Positions 1 to 9,134 of a stretch of 41,571 nt of DNA are shown piece by piece. The translations under genes and the position numbers were made by a program. Origin of the DNA: an uncultured bacterium (GTDB taxonomy: Bacteria; Actinomycetota; Coriobacteriia; Coriobacteriales; Coriobacteriaceae); NCBI GenBank assembly GCA_905214435.1, contig CAJMMA010000013.1, positions 1-41,571 of the forward strand, given 5' to 3'. The notes beneath the pieces are model-generated. The model was not told the origin of the DNA. It searched no databases and worked only from the letters and a program-made list of their open reading frames with translations. Position 1 is the stretch's first letter. Each line of letters begins with the position of its first letter.

Positions 1-153
1 GCCGAGCGCAAAATGGATTCTAAAAAACACCTTGCCAAATAGGAGCGTCAGGACGGAGGAAGCCCCGCAGCGCGTAGCGCGCAGCGGGGCTTCCGACATG
101 TCCGAGGACGTTCTGAAAAGCAACACCAGGGCGGGCCCGAACGAGAACACCGA
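1..153. other. non-coding end of window beyond oppF
   Basis: No convincing gene is visible here. The only structure is the hairpin listed separately at 58-94. The reading frames present are short, or are antisense extensions of oppF. Confidence 0.5.
58..94 (-). terminator. GC-rich hairpin downstream of oppF
   Basis: Arms 58-68 and 84-94 pair perfectly over 11 bp. After one A-A mismatch, 70-74 pairs with 78-82, leaving a 3-nt loop. It lies 60 nt past the oppF stop. On the minus strand no T-run follows directly (a TTTTTT appears only about 30 nt further on), so it may protect mRNA 3' ends or be a Rho-assisted terminator instead of a classical one. Confidence 0.5.
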
Positions 154-1182
<1,029 letters not shown>

Positions 1183-2274
1183 TTACGCCTCGCCTCCCTT
1201 CTTGGAATCCTTGCGCGTACGGGACGTCTCAGGAGCGTTCTTGAGGAACTCGGGGTCACCGGAGTAGTGGCACGCAGAGTAATGGCCAGACTCGGTAACA
1301 ACGCGCTCGGGGCGCTGCCTGCGGCACTTGTCCGTCGCATAGGGGCAACGAGGAGAGAAGACGCAGCCCTCAGGCAAGTTCATGAGCGAAGGCGGGTTGC
1401 CGTGAATCGGCGTAAGAGGCTTCTTCTCTTCGATGGCCTGCTCCGGGATGGAGCGGATAAGGCCCCAGGTGTAGGGGTGGCGGCTCTCGTAGAAGATTTC
1501 CTCAGCAGTACCGAACTCGACAGGACGGCCGGCGTACATAACCATGATTTTGTCGGCCATATCGGCGACAACGCCCAGGTCATGGGTAATCATGATGATG
1601 GCGTTGCCGTTCTTCTCCTGCATTTCCTGCATAAGCTCAATAATCTGAGCCTGAATGGTAACGTCCAGGGCAGTCGTGGGCTCGTCGGCAATCAGGATAT
1701 CGGGATCGCAGGCAAGAGCCATGGCAATCATGACACGCTGACGCATACCGCCGGAGAACTGGTGCGGATACTCGTTGACGCGCTTCTCGGGCTCGGGAAT
1801 ACCCACGAGGTCCAAGAGCTCGGTGGCGCGCTTGAGCGCCTCCTGCTTGGAGTAGCCACGATGCAGACGAAGGCCCTCGCCCACCTGCTTACCGATCTTA
1901 TAGACCGGGTTAAGGGAGGTCATAGGATCCTGGAAGATCATCGCGATATCGTTACCGCGAATGTGCTGCATCTCTTCCTCGGTCATCTCAAGGATAGAAC
2001 GACCGCGATAGCGAACGTCACCGCCCTCAATCTTTCCCGGAGGCATCGAGATAAGGCCCATGATGGTCATGGCGGTCACGGACTTACCCGAGCCGGACTC
2101 GCCGACGACGCCCAGGGTCTCGCCGCGATCGAGCGTGTAGGACACACCGTCGACAGCGCGAACCACGCCATCCTCGGTGTGGAAATACATCTTAAGGTCA
2201 TCGACCTCGAGCAGATGCTGGCCCTCGGGAACCGGCTGGTCCTTCAGGTCCACATAGTTCTTGTTCTTCTTCAT
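1183..2274 (-). CDS. oppD: oligopeptide ABC transporter ATP-binding protein OppD
   Basis: 363-residue ATPase pairing with OppF as the heterodimeric motor of the peptide importer. Walker A (GESGSGKSV) is at residues 58-66, followed by a Q-loop (FQDP), the signature (FSGGMRQR) and Walker B (ILIADEPTTALD). The C-terminal extension contains GCVFSPRCPYA and a later GHYSACH, so the family cysteines are present. The N-terminus has about 20 residues before the ATPase fold. The gene lies 2 nt after oppC with AAGGA upstream of its ATG, and its stop abuts the oppF start, so the subunits are very likely translationally coupled. Confidence 0.93.
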   Translation of the reverse strand: MKKNKNYVDLKDQPVPEGQHLLEVDDLKMYFHTEDGVVRAVDGVSYTLDRGETLGVVGESGSGKSVTAMTIMGLISMPPGKIEGGDVRYRGRSILEMTEEEMQHIRGNDIAMIFQDPMTSLNPVYKIGKQVGEGLRLHRGYSKQEALKRATELLDLVGIPEPEKRVNEYPHQFSGGMRQRVMIAMALACDPDILIADEPTTALDVTIQAQIIELMQEMQEKNGNAIIMITHDLGVVADMADKIMVMYAGRPVEFGTAEEIFYESRHPYTWGLIRSIPEQAIEEKKPLTPIHGNPPSLMNLPEGCVFSPRCPYATDKCRRQRPERVVTESGHYSACHYSGDPEFLKNAPETSRTRKDSKKGGEA

Positions 2275-2276
2275 CC

Positions 2277-3212
2277 TTATGCGTCCTTCATCTTGACGTC
2301 GAGGGCGTCGCGCAGACCGTCACCCAGCAGGGTGAAGGCGAGCACCGTCGAGAGAATTGCCAGACCGGGCATGATCATCATCCAGGGAGCAGTCAGAAGA
2401 TACTGCTGACCGTCCTGAATCATGGAGCCCCACGAAGGCGTAGGCGGAATAACGCCCATGCCGAGGAAGGACAGAGCGGACTCGGTCAAAATGGCACCAC
2501 CAATGTTCATGGTCGCGTAGACCACGATGGAGGCGACGGAGTTCGGGAAGATGTGACGCACGACGATACGAGCATCGGATGCGCCCATCGCGCGCGCAGC
2601 GTCAACATAGTCGTTTTCCTTGACCGTCAGGATCGCGGATCGGAAGACGCGCGCAATCGAGGGCCAGCCGAGAATACCGATGGCGATAAAGACGTTCTGA
2701 AGACCACGGCCGATAACGGCGATCATGGCGACAACGAACAGCACGTACGGGAACGCCAGGAAGATATCCGCGAAGCGCATGATGATCGTATCCCAGATGC
2801 CGCCATAGAAACCGGCCAGGGCGCCCATGATCAGACCGATCACCGTGGAGATGGCGGTGGCCATAATACCGACGGAAAGCGAAACGCGCGCGCCGTAGAT
2901 AACTCGGACGAGAATGTCGCGGCCAAGGGCGTCGGTACCAAACGGGTGCTCGGCACACGGAGCCAGCAGCGAAGTCTCGGCCATGGTCGTCGAGTCAGAA
3001 GCCGTCGGCGACCCGAGCCAGGGCTTAGCCCACAGGTCTGCGGTCAAGGCAACCAAAACGACGATGATAATCCAGCAGATACCGATAACGGCGAGCTTAT
3101 TCTTGCGAAGACGCTTGAAAGCGTCGCCCCACAGCGTGCGGGACTTGGCGGGAGCAGATGCGGCCTTAGTGGCGGTAGCCTGCTCCTGAGACTGAGAATC
3201 AGTTTCCTGCAT
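2277..3212 (-). CDS. oppC: oligopeptide ABC transporter permease OppC
   Basis: 311-residue inner-membrane permease with an N-terminal cytoplasmic tail of about 35 residues, then a membrane segment (AVIGICWIIIVVLVALTA) and five more hydrophobic segments. The binding-protein-dependent permease signature (EAA loop, RAMGASDARIVVRHIFPN) contacts the ATPases. The motif GTDALGRDILVRVIYGARVSL is typical of OppC/DppC. GGGAGG lies 8 nt before the ATG, and oppB ends 14 nt upstream. It forms the translocation pore with OppB. Confidence 0.92.
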   Translation of the reverse strand: MQETDSQSQEQATATKAASAPAKSRTLWGDAFKRLRKNKLAVIGICWIIIVVLVALTADLWAKPWLGSPTASDSTTMAETSLLAPCAEHPFGTDALGRDILVRVIYGARVSLSVGIMATAISTVIGLIMGALAGFYGGIWDTIIMRFADIFLAFPYVLFVVAMIAVIGRGLQNVFIAIGILGWPSIARVFRSAILTVKENDYVDAARAMGASDARIVVRHIFPNSVASIVVYATMNIGGAILTESALSFLGMGVIPPTPSWGSMIQDGQQYLLTAPWMMIMPGLAILSTVLAFTLLGDGLRDALDVKMKDA

Positions 3213-3226
3213 GAGACGTACCTCCC

Positions 3227-4264
3227 TTAGGCCTTATCCGACGGACCGCCGAGGCGGATACGCGGGTCGAGGAATGCATAGCTAATGTCGACGAGAAGGT
3301 TGATCACCATAACGACGACAACAATGAGCGTAACGCCGCCCATAACGATGGGCCAGTCGCGCATGCTAATGGCGCGGTAGACCTCAGAGCCGATACCGGG
3401 CCAGTTAAAGACCGTCTCGGTCAGGATGGCGCCCGAAAGCATGCCGCCGAAGTCGACACCAATATAGGTAACAACGGGGATGAGTGCATTCTTAAGCGCA
3501 TGCTTGACGATGATCGCGCGATTGGAGAGACCCTTGGCCTTTGCCGTGCGGATGTAATCCTGATTCATGACGTCGAGTAGCTGCGAGCGCATGATGCGGG
3601 CAGCATAGGCGGTCGAAACCGAAGCCAGCGTAATGGTCGGAAGCACATAGTGCATCCAATCCTGATACTGAGAGCTGGAGCCGCCGGCACCCGAGATCGG
3701 CATGGAGAATGCGCCGCCGGTGGCATCCTTAAGGATGACGCCAAAGAACAGCTGCAGCAGCATACCGAGCCAGAATGCAGGAACGGCAACGAGGATCGAC
3801 GTGGTCAGCGTTACCAAAATATCCCAGAAGGAATAGCGCTTTACCGCCGAAATGATACCCGCACCGATACCCATGATTGCCTCGAGCACAATGGCGCACG
3901 CGGCGAGTTTAACCGTATACGGATACTTCTGGGCAAAGATTTCCGCAACCGGCAGCTTGCGCTGATACGAATTGCCCAGGTCGCCATGAAGCAGACCATT
4001 CATGTAATTCAAGTATTGGTCCACAAGCGACGTTGGAACGGGATCGCCGTTCTCGTCAAGGATCGCGTTGCCGTCCTCGTCCGCCTGGACCAGGTGATAG
4101 CGCACGCGAAGTTGAAGCTCTACCTCGGGGGACAGAGCCTTGTCTCCACCGATCAGCTTGATCGGGTCTCCCGGCACAATATTCTGGAGGGCGAACAGAA
4201 TCAACGTAACGCCCAAAAATACCGGGATGAACTGAAGCACACGTTTAACGATGTACTTACCCAT
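3227..4264 (-). CDS. oppB: oligopeptide ABC transporter permease OppB
   Basis: 345-residue inner-membrane permease. It begins with the typical OppB start (MGKYIVKRVLQFIPVFLGVT) and carries NIVPGDP after the first membrane segment. The EAA loop is AKAKGLSNRAIIVKHALKNA. The external stretch between the first two membrane segments, about residues 55-80, is unusually acidic and contains the short repeated pattern DEDGN/DENGD, like an insertion relative to a plain OppB. The ribosome binding site GGGGAG lies 4 nt before the ATG. It is the first permease gene after oppA, separated from it by a hairpin-containing gap of 157 nt. Confidence 0.92.
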   Translation of the reverse strand: MGKYIVKRVLQFIPVFLGVTLILFALQNIVPGDPIKLIGGDKALSPEVELQLRVRYHLVQADEDGNAILDENGDPVPTSLVDQYLNYMNGLLHGDLGNSYQRKLPVAEIFAQKYPYTVKLAACAIVLEAIMGIGAGIISAVKRYSFWDILVTLTTSILVAVPAFWLGMLLQLFFGVILKDATGGAFSMPISGAGGSSSQYQDWMHYVLPTITLASVSTAYAARIMRSQLLDVMNQDYIRTAKAKGLSNRAIIVKHALKNALIPVVTYIGVDFGGMLSGAILTETVFNWPGIGSEVYRAISMRDWPIVMGGVTLIVVVVMVINLLVDISYAFLDPRIRLGGPSDKA

Positions 4265-4294
4265 ACCACTCCCCTATCTAGGGATTAACCTAAA

Positions 4295-4324
4295 TGGGAT
4301 GCCGATCGCCAGACCGGCATCCCA
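4295..4324 (-). terminator. hairpin between oppA and oppB
   Basis: Perfect 10-bp stem (arms 4295-4304 and 4315-4324) with a 10-nt loop. On the minus strand it is followed only by TTTAGGTT, so it should be a leaky terminator or 3' stabiliser. This would leave more oppA than oppBCDF transcript, the usual stoichiometry for a binding protein. Confidence 0.6.
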
Positions 4325-4421
4325 AAATTACCATCAGCCAGTTTACCCCAGGTTAGGGAGAACTGTATGTTTCCCATGAGGTCTACGTAAATACTTGACC
4401 CTCATGGAAGCTGCAAAACTC

Positions 4422-6098
4422 TTAGGCGAGCTCAGCGGTACCCAGATCGGCGTGCTTCTGCGGATCGACATAGAGGTACTTGACGCGATCGGAGCCGACG
4501 ATGGTGTGCGTGTAGAACATCACCGGGATAACCGGGCAGTCAGCGGCGACCATAGCGTCAGCCTCCTGCATCTTGGCGATGCGCTCGTCGTCGTCAACCG
4601 TGGCACGGGCCTCATCGACCTTGGCATCGAACTCGGGGTTGTTGTAACCAGAGCGGTTGTCGCCACCGAGGGAGTCGGAGTGGAACAGCGGGTACAGGAA
4701 GTTGTCCATGATCGGGTAATCGGCGATCCAGCCCAGACGGCCGAACTGATAGTTGAAGTTCTGATACTGCTCGAGCAGGGCAGACCACTCGGGAGTATCG
4801 GAGACGGCGGTGACGCCCACCTTGGCGAGGTCGCCGATGATGGACTCCATGATCTCCTTGTGGCCACCGTCCTGGTTGTAGGACAGGGTCACATTGATGC
4901 CACGATCGCCGTTAGCGCCAGCGGGAGCGACCTTGTCGAGGTACTCGTTAGCCTTGTCGACGTCATAGGCGCAGAACTCCCATGCGCCCTCCTTGTAGCC
5001 GGCAATTCCCGGAGGAACGATGCCGTCAGCGGGGGTACGGGTGCCCTTGAAGATGGTCTTGCAGATGGCCTCACGGTTGATAGCCAGGGAGATGCCCCTG
5101 CGCAGGTCAGCGTTGTTGAACGGCTCGGCCGTGGTGTTGCACGTCAGATAGTACGTGGAAGGCTCGGAGCCGAGCAGCATGCGCTCGCCGTCACCCATGG
5201 TGTAGCCATCCTTGGACTCGCCGCGGTCCTTCTTGGCGGCGTCGATCTGAGCAACGGGAACGTCGCAGACATCGAGGTTGCCGGCCTGGAACTCCTTGTA
5301 AGCGGTCTCCACGTCCTTGATGACCTGGAAGTGGATGGCGTCGATCTTTGCCTTGTCGCCATAGTAATCGTCAAACTTCTTGAGGTTGATCTCCTGACCA
5401 TCCTCCCACTTGCCGTCCATCATGAACGGGCCGTTACCGACCGGGGCAAGGTAGAAGCTCTTGACATCGGACTCGGCGCACTCGGGAACCGGGGACAGAG
5501 CCGGGTGAGAGGCGACGAACGGGAAGTCGGCGTAGGCGGAAGTCAGCTTGACGACGAGGGTCTCGTCATCCGGGCAGGTAACGCCGGACAGCTCGGTAGC
5601 GTTACCGGCAAGCAGATCATCATAGCCCTCGACCATGGAAAGGTGGTAGGAGACCTCGGAAGGACCATACTCGGTAGCGATGGCCGACTTGGTGTTGACC
5701 AGGCGCTCCCAACCGAGCTTGAAGGACTTGGAAGTAACGTCGTCACCGTTGTGGAACTTGGCCTTCTTGATCTTGAAGGTGAACTCGGTGGCGTCGTCGT
5801 TAGCCTCGAAGGACTCGCAAGCCAGCGGAACGATCTCGCCCTTCTCGTTATCGTACTCCGTCAGAGCGTCGAAGAGCTGGTACTCGACCTGAGTGCCCTG
5901 ATCCTCCTGGACGTTGTAGGGGTCGATGCAGACCGGGTTGTTGATGTAGAAGTTCAGCGTCGAACCGGACTCAGAACCGGAAGCGTCGCCGCCCTTCTTG
6001 CCGCATGCGGCAAGAAAAGCCATGGAGCTCGCAGCGAGGGTGCCGCCAACAAAGGCGCGACGACCCATAACGGGCTGGTGGAACATAGAATCAGCCAT
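4422..6098 (-). CDS. oppA: oligopeptide-binding lipoprotein OppA (SBP family 5)
   Basis: Extracellular, membrane-anchored substrate-binding protein of 558 residues. I start it at the ATG at 6098 because AAGGAGG lies 5 nt upstream; a longer reading frame begins at 6143 but has no such site. The signal peptide has paired arginines (MGRRAFVGG, residues 11-19) and a lipobox LAAC ending at Cys32, so Tat export followed by lipidation is likely. The mature part has the family-5 pattern, including the stretch around YYLTCNTTAEPFNNADLRRG. It is first in its operon, upstream of oppBCDF. Peptide as ligand is inferred from the co-operonic Opp subunits with intact Cys-type ATPase tails. Confidence 0.88.
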   Translation of the reverse strand: MADSMFHQPVMGRRAFVGGTLAASSMAFLAACGKKGGDASGSESGSTLNFYINNPVCIDPYNVQEDQGTQVEYQLFDALTEYDNEKGEIVPLACESFEANDDATEFTFKIKKAKFHNGDDVTSKSFKLGWERLVNTKSAIATEYGPSEVSYHLSMVEGYDDLLAGNATELSGVTCPDDETLVVKLTSAYADFPFVASHPALSPVPECAESDVKSFYLAPVGNGPFMMDGKWEDGQEINLKKFDDYYGDKAKIDAIHFQVIKDVETAYKEFQAGNLDVCDVPVAQIDAAKKDRGESKDGYTMGDGERMLLGSEPSTYYLTCNTTAEPFNNADLRRGISLAINREAICKTIFKGTRTPADGIVPPGIAGYKEGAWEFCAYDVDKANEYLDKVAPAGANGDRGINVTLSYNQDGGHKEIMESIIGDLAKVGVTAVSDTPEWSALLEQYQNFNYQFGRLGWIADYPIMDNFLYPLFHSDSLGGDNRSGYNNPEFDAKVDEARATVDDDERIAKMQEADAMVAADCPVIPVMFYTHTIVGSDRVKYLYVDPQKHADLGTAELA

Positions 6099-6176
6099 GC
6101 CATCCTCCTTATGAGATAGGACAAAGTGAATTCGGCCGGGCAACGTCGAGACAGCCCGATCGAACCATTCAAACGC

Positions 6177-6211
6177 GGTCCGCCGTTATGGCTGGTTATG
6201 CAGTGCGGACC
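6177..6211 (-). promoter_or_regulatory. hairpin in the oppA leader
   Basis: GGTCCGC (6177-6183) pairs perfectly with GCGGACC (6205-6211) around a 21-nt loop. It lies about 80-110 nt upstream of the oppA start. No T-box or known riboswitch core is recognisable. I could not place a reliable promoter between this hairpin and the secG terminator. Confidence 0.3.
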
Positions 6212-6338
6212 AACGTTTCGCAATACAGTAGCGCATTTTATGCACAATATGGCGCTAATTCCGGTTAACGGTCGAGAATTTCTTTAGTTAGGCGAAGTAT
6301 GTGGGGATATTTTGACTCTATTACAAGTCTGTAAACAA

Positions 6339-6366
6339 AAAGGGCCCCGCACATGCGGGACCCTTT
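6339..6366 (-). terminator. terminator of secG
   Basis: AAAGGG/CCCTTT and CCCGC/GCGGG pair around one mismatch with an ACAT loop. On the minus strand TTTTTGTTT follows, a classical intrinsic terminator that also separates secG from the oppA transcription unit. Confidence 0.85.
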
Positions 6367-6388
6367 ACAAACGTATATACGCCGATGC

Positions 6389-6643
6389 TTAGTAGCCGAC
6401 GATGCCCTGCGGGAAGAAGAACATGCACAGAACGACACACACAGCAAAAACGACGGCCATAATTACCGTCAGGCGATCGAGGTTCTGCTCCATGACGCCC
6501 GTGGCAGAGCTGGAGTTATACAGCGAGCTAGCGATCATATCCGAAACGCCGGTACCCTTACCGGAGTGCATCAGGACGAGAATCGTCAGCGCCACGGCAG
6601 AGATAGCCCAAACGACAAACAGAAGAATCTGGAACGGACCCAT
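6389..6643 (-). CDS. secG: preprotein translocase subunit SecG
   Basis: 84-residue small membrane protein of the SecYEG channel, which assists protein translocation. It has two hydrophobic segments (about residues 4-24 and 60-80) joined by the conserved loop HSGKGTGVSD, the SecG signature. Length matches the family (70-90 residues). AAGGAG lies 7 nt before the ATG. It follows gpmI but is separated from it by a terminator, so it is probably transcribed alone. The position next to the gap-pgk-tpiA genes is the usual actinobacterial context of secG. Confidence 0.93.
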   Translation of the reverse strand: MGPFQILLFVVWAISAVALTILVLMHSGKGTGVSDMIASSLYNSSSATGVMEQNLDRLTVIMAVVFAVCVVLCMFFFPQGIVGY

Positions 6644-6679
6644 AGATAAGCTCCTTAATAGAACAATTTAAACTCCAGT

Positions 6680-6688
6680 ACTGTACCA
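6680..6688 (-). promoter_or_regulatory. possible extended -10 promoter of secG
   Basis: On the minus strand TGG-TACAGT (TGn plus a 4-of-6 -10 match) lies about 37 nt before the secG ATG, downstream of the gpmI terminator. No good -35 box is visible, as is common for extended -10 promoters. Confidence 0.3.
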
Positions 6689-6753
6689 CAACCTCCAACA
6701 CTCCCCCATCCGCCATTTAGGGACGGGGTAGAAATGGCAGAAATACCAAAAAA

Positions 6754-6779
6754 GGGGTCGTCCGGTTGTGGACAACCCC
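6754..6779 (-). terminator. terminator of the pgk-tpiA-gpmI unit
   Basis: Ten-pair stem (arms 6754-6763 and 6770-6779, one G-U pair in minus-strand RNA) with a 6-nt loop, directly followed on the minus strand by TTTTTT (6748-6753). It is 28 nt past the gpmI stop. Confidence 0.88.
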
Positions 6780-6807
6780 CTTACTAGAAAACGGTATTTG
6801 TTTTCTA

Positions 6808-8361
6808 TTAGGCCTCGGTGGCGAGCACGCGACCCGTCATCTCGGCGGAAGGCTCAAGACCAGCCATGGTGAGCATGGTCGGAGCGATATCGGAGAGACG
6901 GCCGTCCTCGATACCGGTGAGCTTGGCCTTATCATCAACGATGATGAACGGCACGCGGTTGGTAGTGTGAGCCGTGAACGGATGCTTGGAACCATCGGAA
7001 GCGACGTCAAACATGTGGTCGGCGTTACCGTGGTCGGCGGTGATCAGCGCAAAGCCGCCCTTGGCGAGAATCGCCGGGACAACCTTGGACAGAGCATCGT
7101 CAACAGCCTCGACGGCCTTAACGGCGGCGTCGAATACACCGGTGTGACCAACCATGTCGCAGTTCGCGAAGTTCACGATGTAGAAATCAGCGCGATCCTC
7201 GTTGATAGCGGCGACAAGCTTCTCGGTAACCTCGGGAGCGCTCATCTCGGGCTGCAGATCGTAGGTAGCGACCTTGGGGGAAGCGACGAGCACGCGCTCC
7301 TCGCCCTCCTTGGGCTCCTCGATGCCGCCGTTGAGGAAGAACGTCACGTGGGCGTACTTCTCGGTCTCGGCGGTGTGCAGCTGCTTCAGGCCATTGGCGG
7401 CGATAACGTCGGCCAGGACGTTCTCGGGGAACGTCTTGGGGAAGGCGACCTCGACGTCAAACGTCGGATCATACTCGGTCATCGTCACAAAGTGCGAGAG
7501 CTTAATCTGCTCGCGCTCAAAGCCGTCGAACTCCTTGTCCGTGAACACGCGAGTCATCTGACGAGCGCGGTCGGGACGGAAGTTGAAGAAGATGGCCGCG
7601 TCGCCCTCGTGAATGCCCTCGTTGTGGGCAGCGAAGGGCTCGACGAACTCGTCGCCGCGCGGATCCTTCTCGTAGTAGGCCTTGATACCGGCAACGGGGT
7701 CGGTATCGGCATCGGACGCGTTGACCATGACGTCGTAGGCACGCTGGATGCGCTCCCAGCGGTTGTCGCGGTCCATAGCCCAATAGCGGCCCGAAACGGT
7801 GGCAACGCGAGCGTCGCAACCGGTCTCCTCGGAGATCTTAGCCAGGAAGGCGCAGAACTCGCTCATGTAGCCGGCACCGGACTGCGGGTCGACGTCGCGG
7901 CCATCCATGAAGGCGTGGACGCGAACGGTCTTGACGCCATGCTGGGCAGCCATCTTGACCAGAGCCTCGACGTGGTTCATGTGAGAATGAACACCGCCAG
8001 GGCTCATAAGGCCCATGAGGTGCAGGGTCTTGCCTTCGGCCTTGACGTCGTCCATAGCCTTGACGAAGACCTCGTTCTTGGCGATGGAGCCGTCCTTGAT
8101 GGCGTTGTTGATGCGCGAAAGCTCCTGGAACACGATGCGACCGGCACCGATGTTGAGGTGACCCACCTCGGAGTTGCCCATCTGACCGTCGGGAAGGCCC
8201 ACGTCCTCGCCCGAAGCACCGAGCGTGGTGTGAGGATACTTCTCGTACAGGCTATCAAGGAAGGGCGTCTTGGCAGCGGCGACGGCGTTCTCGCCATCAG
8301 CCGGAGCAAGGCCGCAGCCATCCATGATGATCAGGAGTGCAGGAAGATGACGCTGTGCCAT
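6808..8361 (-). CDS. gpmI: 2,3-bisphosphoglycerate-independent phosphoglycerate mutase
   Basis: 517 residues, the full family length. It interconverts 3- and 2-phosphoglycerate in the cytoplasm using two manganese ions. The alkaline-phosphatase-like metal site begins at Asp14 (IIMDGCG). The phosphorylated nucleophile is Ser64 in GQMGNSEVGH, and a metal-ligand motif ADHGNADHMFD lies near residue 440. The gene starts 5 nt after the tpiA stop and ends the glycolytic unit. Note that enolase, the next enzyme, is not in the window. Confidence 0.95.
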   Translation of the reverse strand: MAQRHLPALLIIMDGCGLAPADGENAVAAAKTPFLDSLYEKYPHTTLGASGEDVGLPDGQMGNSEVGHLNIGAGRIVFQELSRINNAIKDGSIAKNEVFVKAMDDVKAEGKTLHLMGLMSPGGVHSHMNHVEALVKMAAQHGVKTVRVHAFMDGRDVDPQSGAGYMSEFCAFLAKISEETGCDARVATVSGRYWAMDRDNRWERIQRAYDVMVNASDADTDPVAGIKAYYEKDPRGDEFVEPFAAHNEGIHEGDAAIFFNFRPDRARQMTRVFTDKEFDGFEREQIKLSHFVTMTEYDPTFDVEVAFPKTFPENVLADVIAANGLKQLHTAETEKYAHVTFFLNGGIEEPKEGEERVLVASPKVATYDLQPEMSAPEVTEKLVAAINEDRADFYIVNFANCDMVGHTGVFDAAVKAVEAVDDALSKVVPAILAKGGFALITADHGNADHMFDVASDGSKHPFTAHTTNRVPFIIVDDKAKLTGIEDGRLSDIAPTMLTMAGLEPSAEMTGRVLATEA

Positions 8362-8366
8362 ATGTC

Positions 8367-9134
8367 CTACTCGCCTGCCTTGACGACCATAGAGGCGAAG
8401 TCGGCAGCCTTGAGCGAAGCGCCGCCCACGAGGGCGCCGTCAACGTCGGGCTTGGCGACGAGCTCGGCAATGTTGCCGGGCTTAGCGGAACCGCCGTAGA
8501 GAACGCGGATGCCGTTAGCGAGCTCCTCGCCGAACATCTCCTTGAGGGTCTCACGGATAGCGCCGCAGACCTCCTGAGCGTCCTCGGCGGTAGCGGTCTT
8601 GCCGGTGCCGATAGCCCAGATGGGCTCGTAGGCGACGACGACCTGCTTGGGGCAGGTGATCTCAAGACCAGCAAGGCCAGCCTTGACCTGGTTCACGACG
8701 TGCTCGACATAGGTGCCAGCCTCGCGGACCTCGAGGGACTCGCCGCAGCAGAAGACGGGAACAAGACCGGCGGCAACGAGGGCCTTGGCCTTCTTGTTCT
8801 GGTCCTCGTCGGTCTCGTGGAAGTAGTCGCGACGCTCGGAGTGACCGATGATGCAGTAGGTGCAGCCAGCGGACTTGAGCATGTCGCAAGAGGACTCACC
8901 GGTGAAGGCACCCTTGGCCTCCCAGTACACGTTCTGTGCACCGAGGGCGATGGGGGCAGCCTGAATGCGGTCATGAACCGTGGTGATGTCAATGGTCGGA
9001 GGGCAGACGAGCACCTCGACGCCAGCCGGAACCTCGGGCAGAGCCTGAGCCAGCTCGTCGGCGAGCTTGGCGGCCTCGGCGACGTCGTTGTTCATCTTCC
9101 AGTTACCAGCGATAAGAAGGGTGCGATTAGGCAT
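8367..9134 (-). CDS. tpiA: triosephosphate isomerase
   Basis: 255 residues. It interconverts dihydroxyacetone phosphate and glyceraldehyde-3-phosphate. Lys13 lies in GNWKMN, the catalytic His in GHSERR, the catalytic Glu in AYEPIWAIGTGKTA with the mobile loop, and the phosphate-binding YGGSAKP is near the C-terminus. I use the ATG at 9134; the longer frame to 9197 adds residues absent from the family. The start overlaps the pgk stop by 8 nt (ATGCCTAA), and GGAGG lies 9 nt upstream within pgk, so the two are translationally coupled. Confidence 0.95.
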   Translation of the reverse strand: MPNRTLLIAGNWKMNNDVAEAAKLADELAQALPEVPAGVEVLVCPPTIDITTVHDRIQAAPIALGAQNVYWEAKGAFTGESSCDMLKSAGCTYCIIGHSERRDYFHETDEDQNKKAKALVAAGLVPVFCCGESLEVREAGTYVEHVVNQVKAGLAGLEITCPKQVVVAYEPIWAIGTGKTATAEDAQEVCGAIRETLKEMFGEELANGIRVLYGGSAKPGNIAELVAKPDVDGALVGGASLKAADFASMVVKAGE

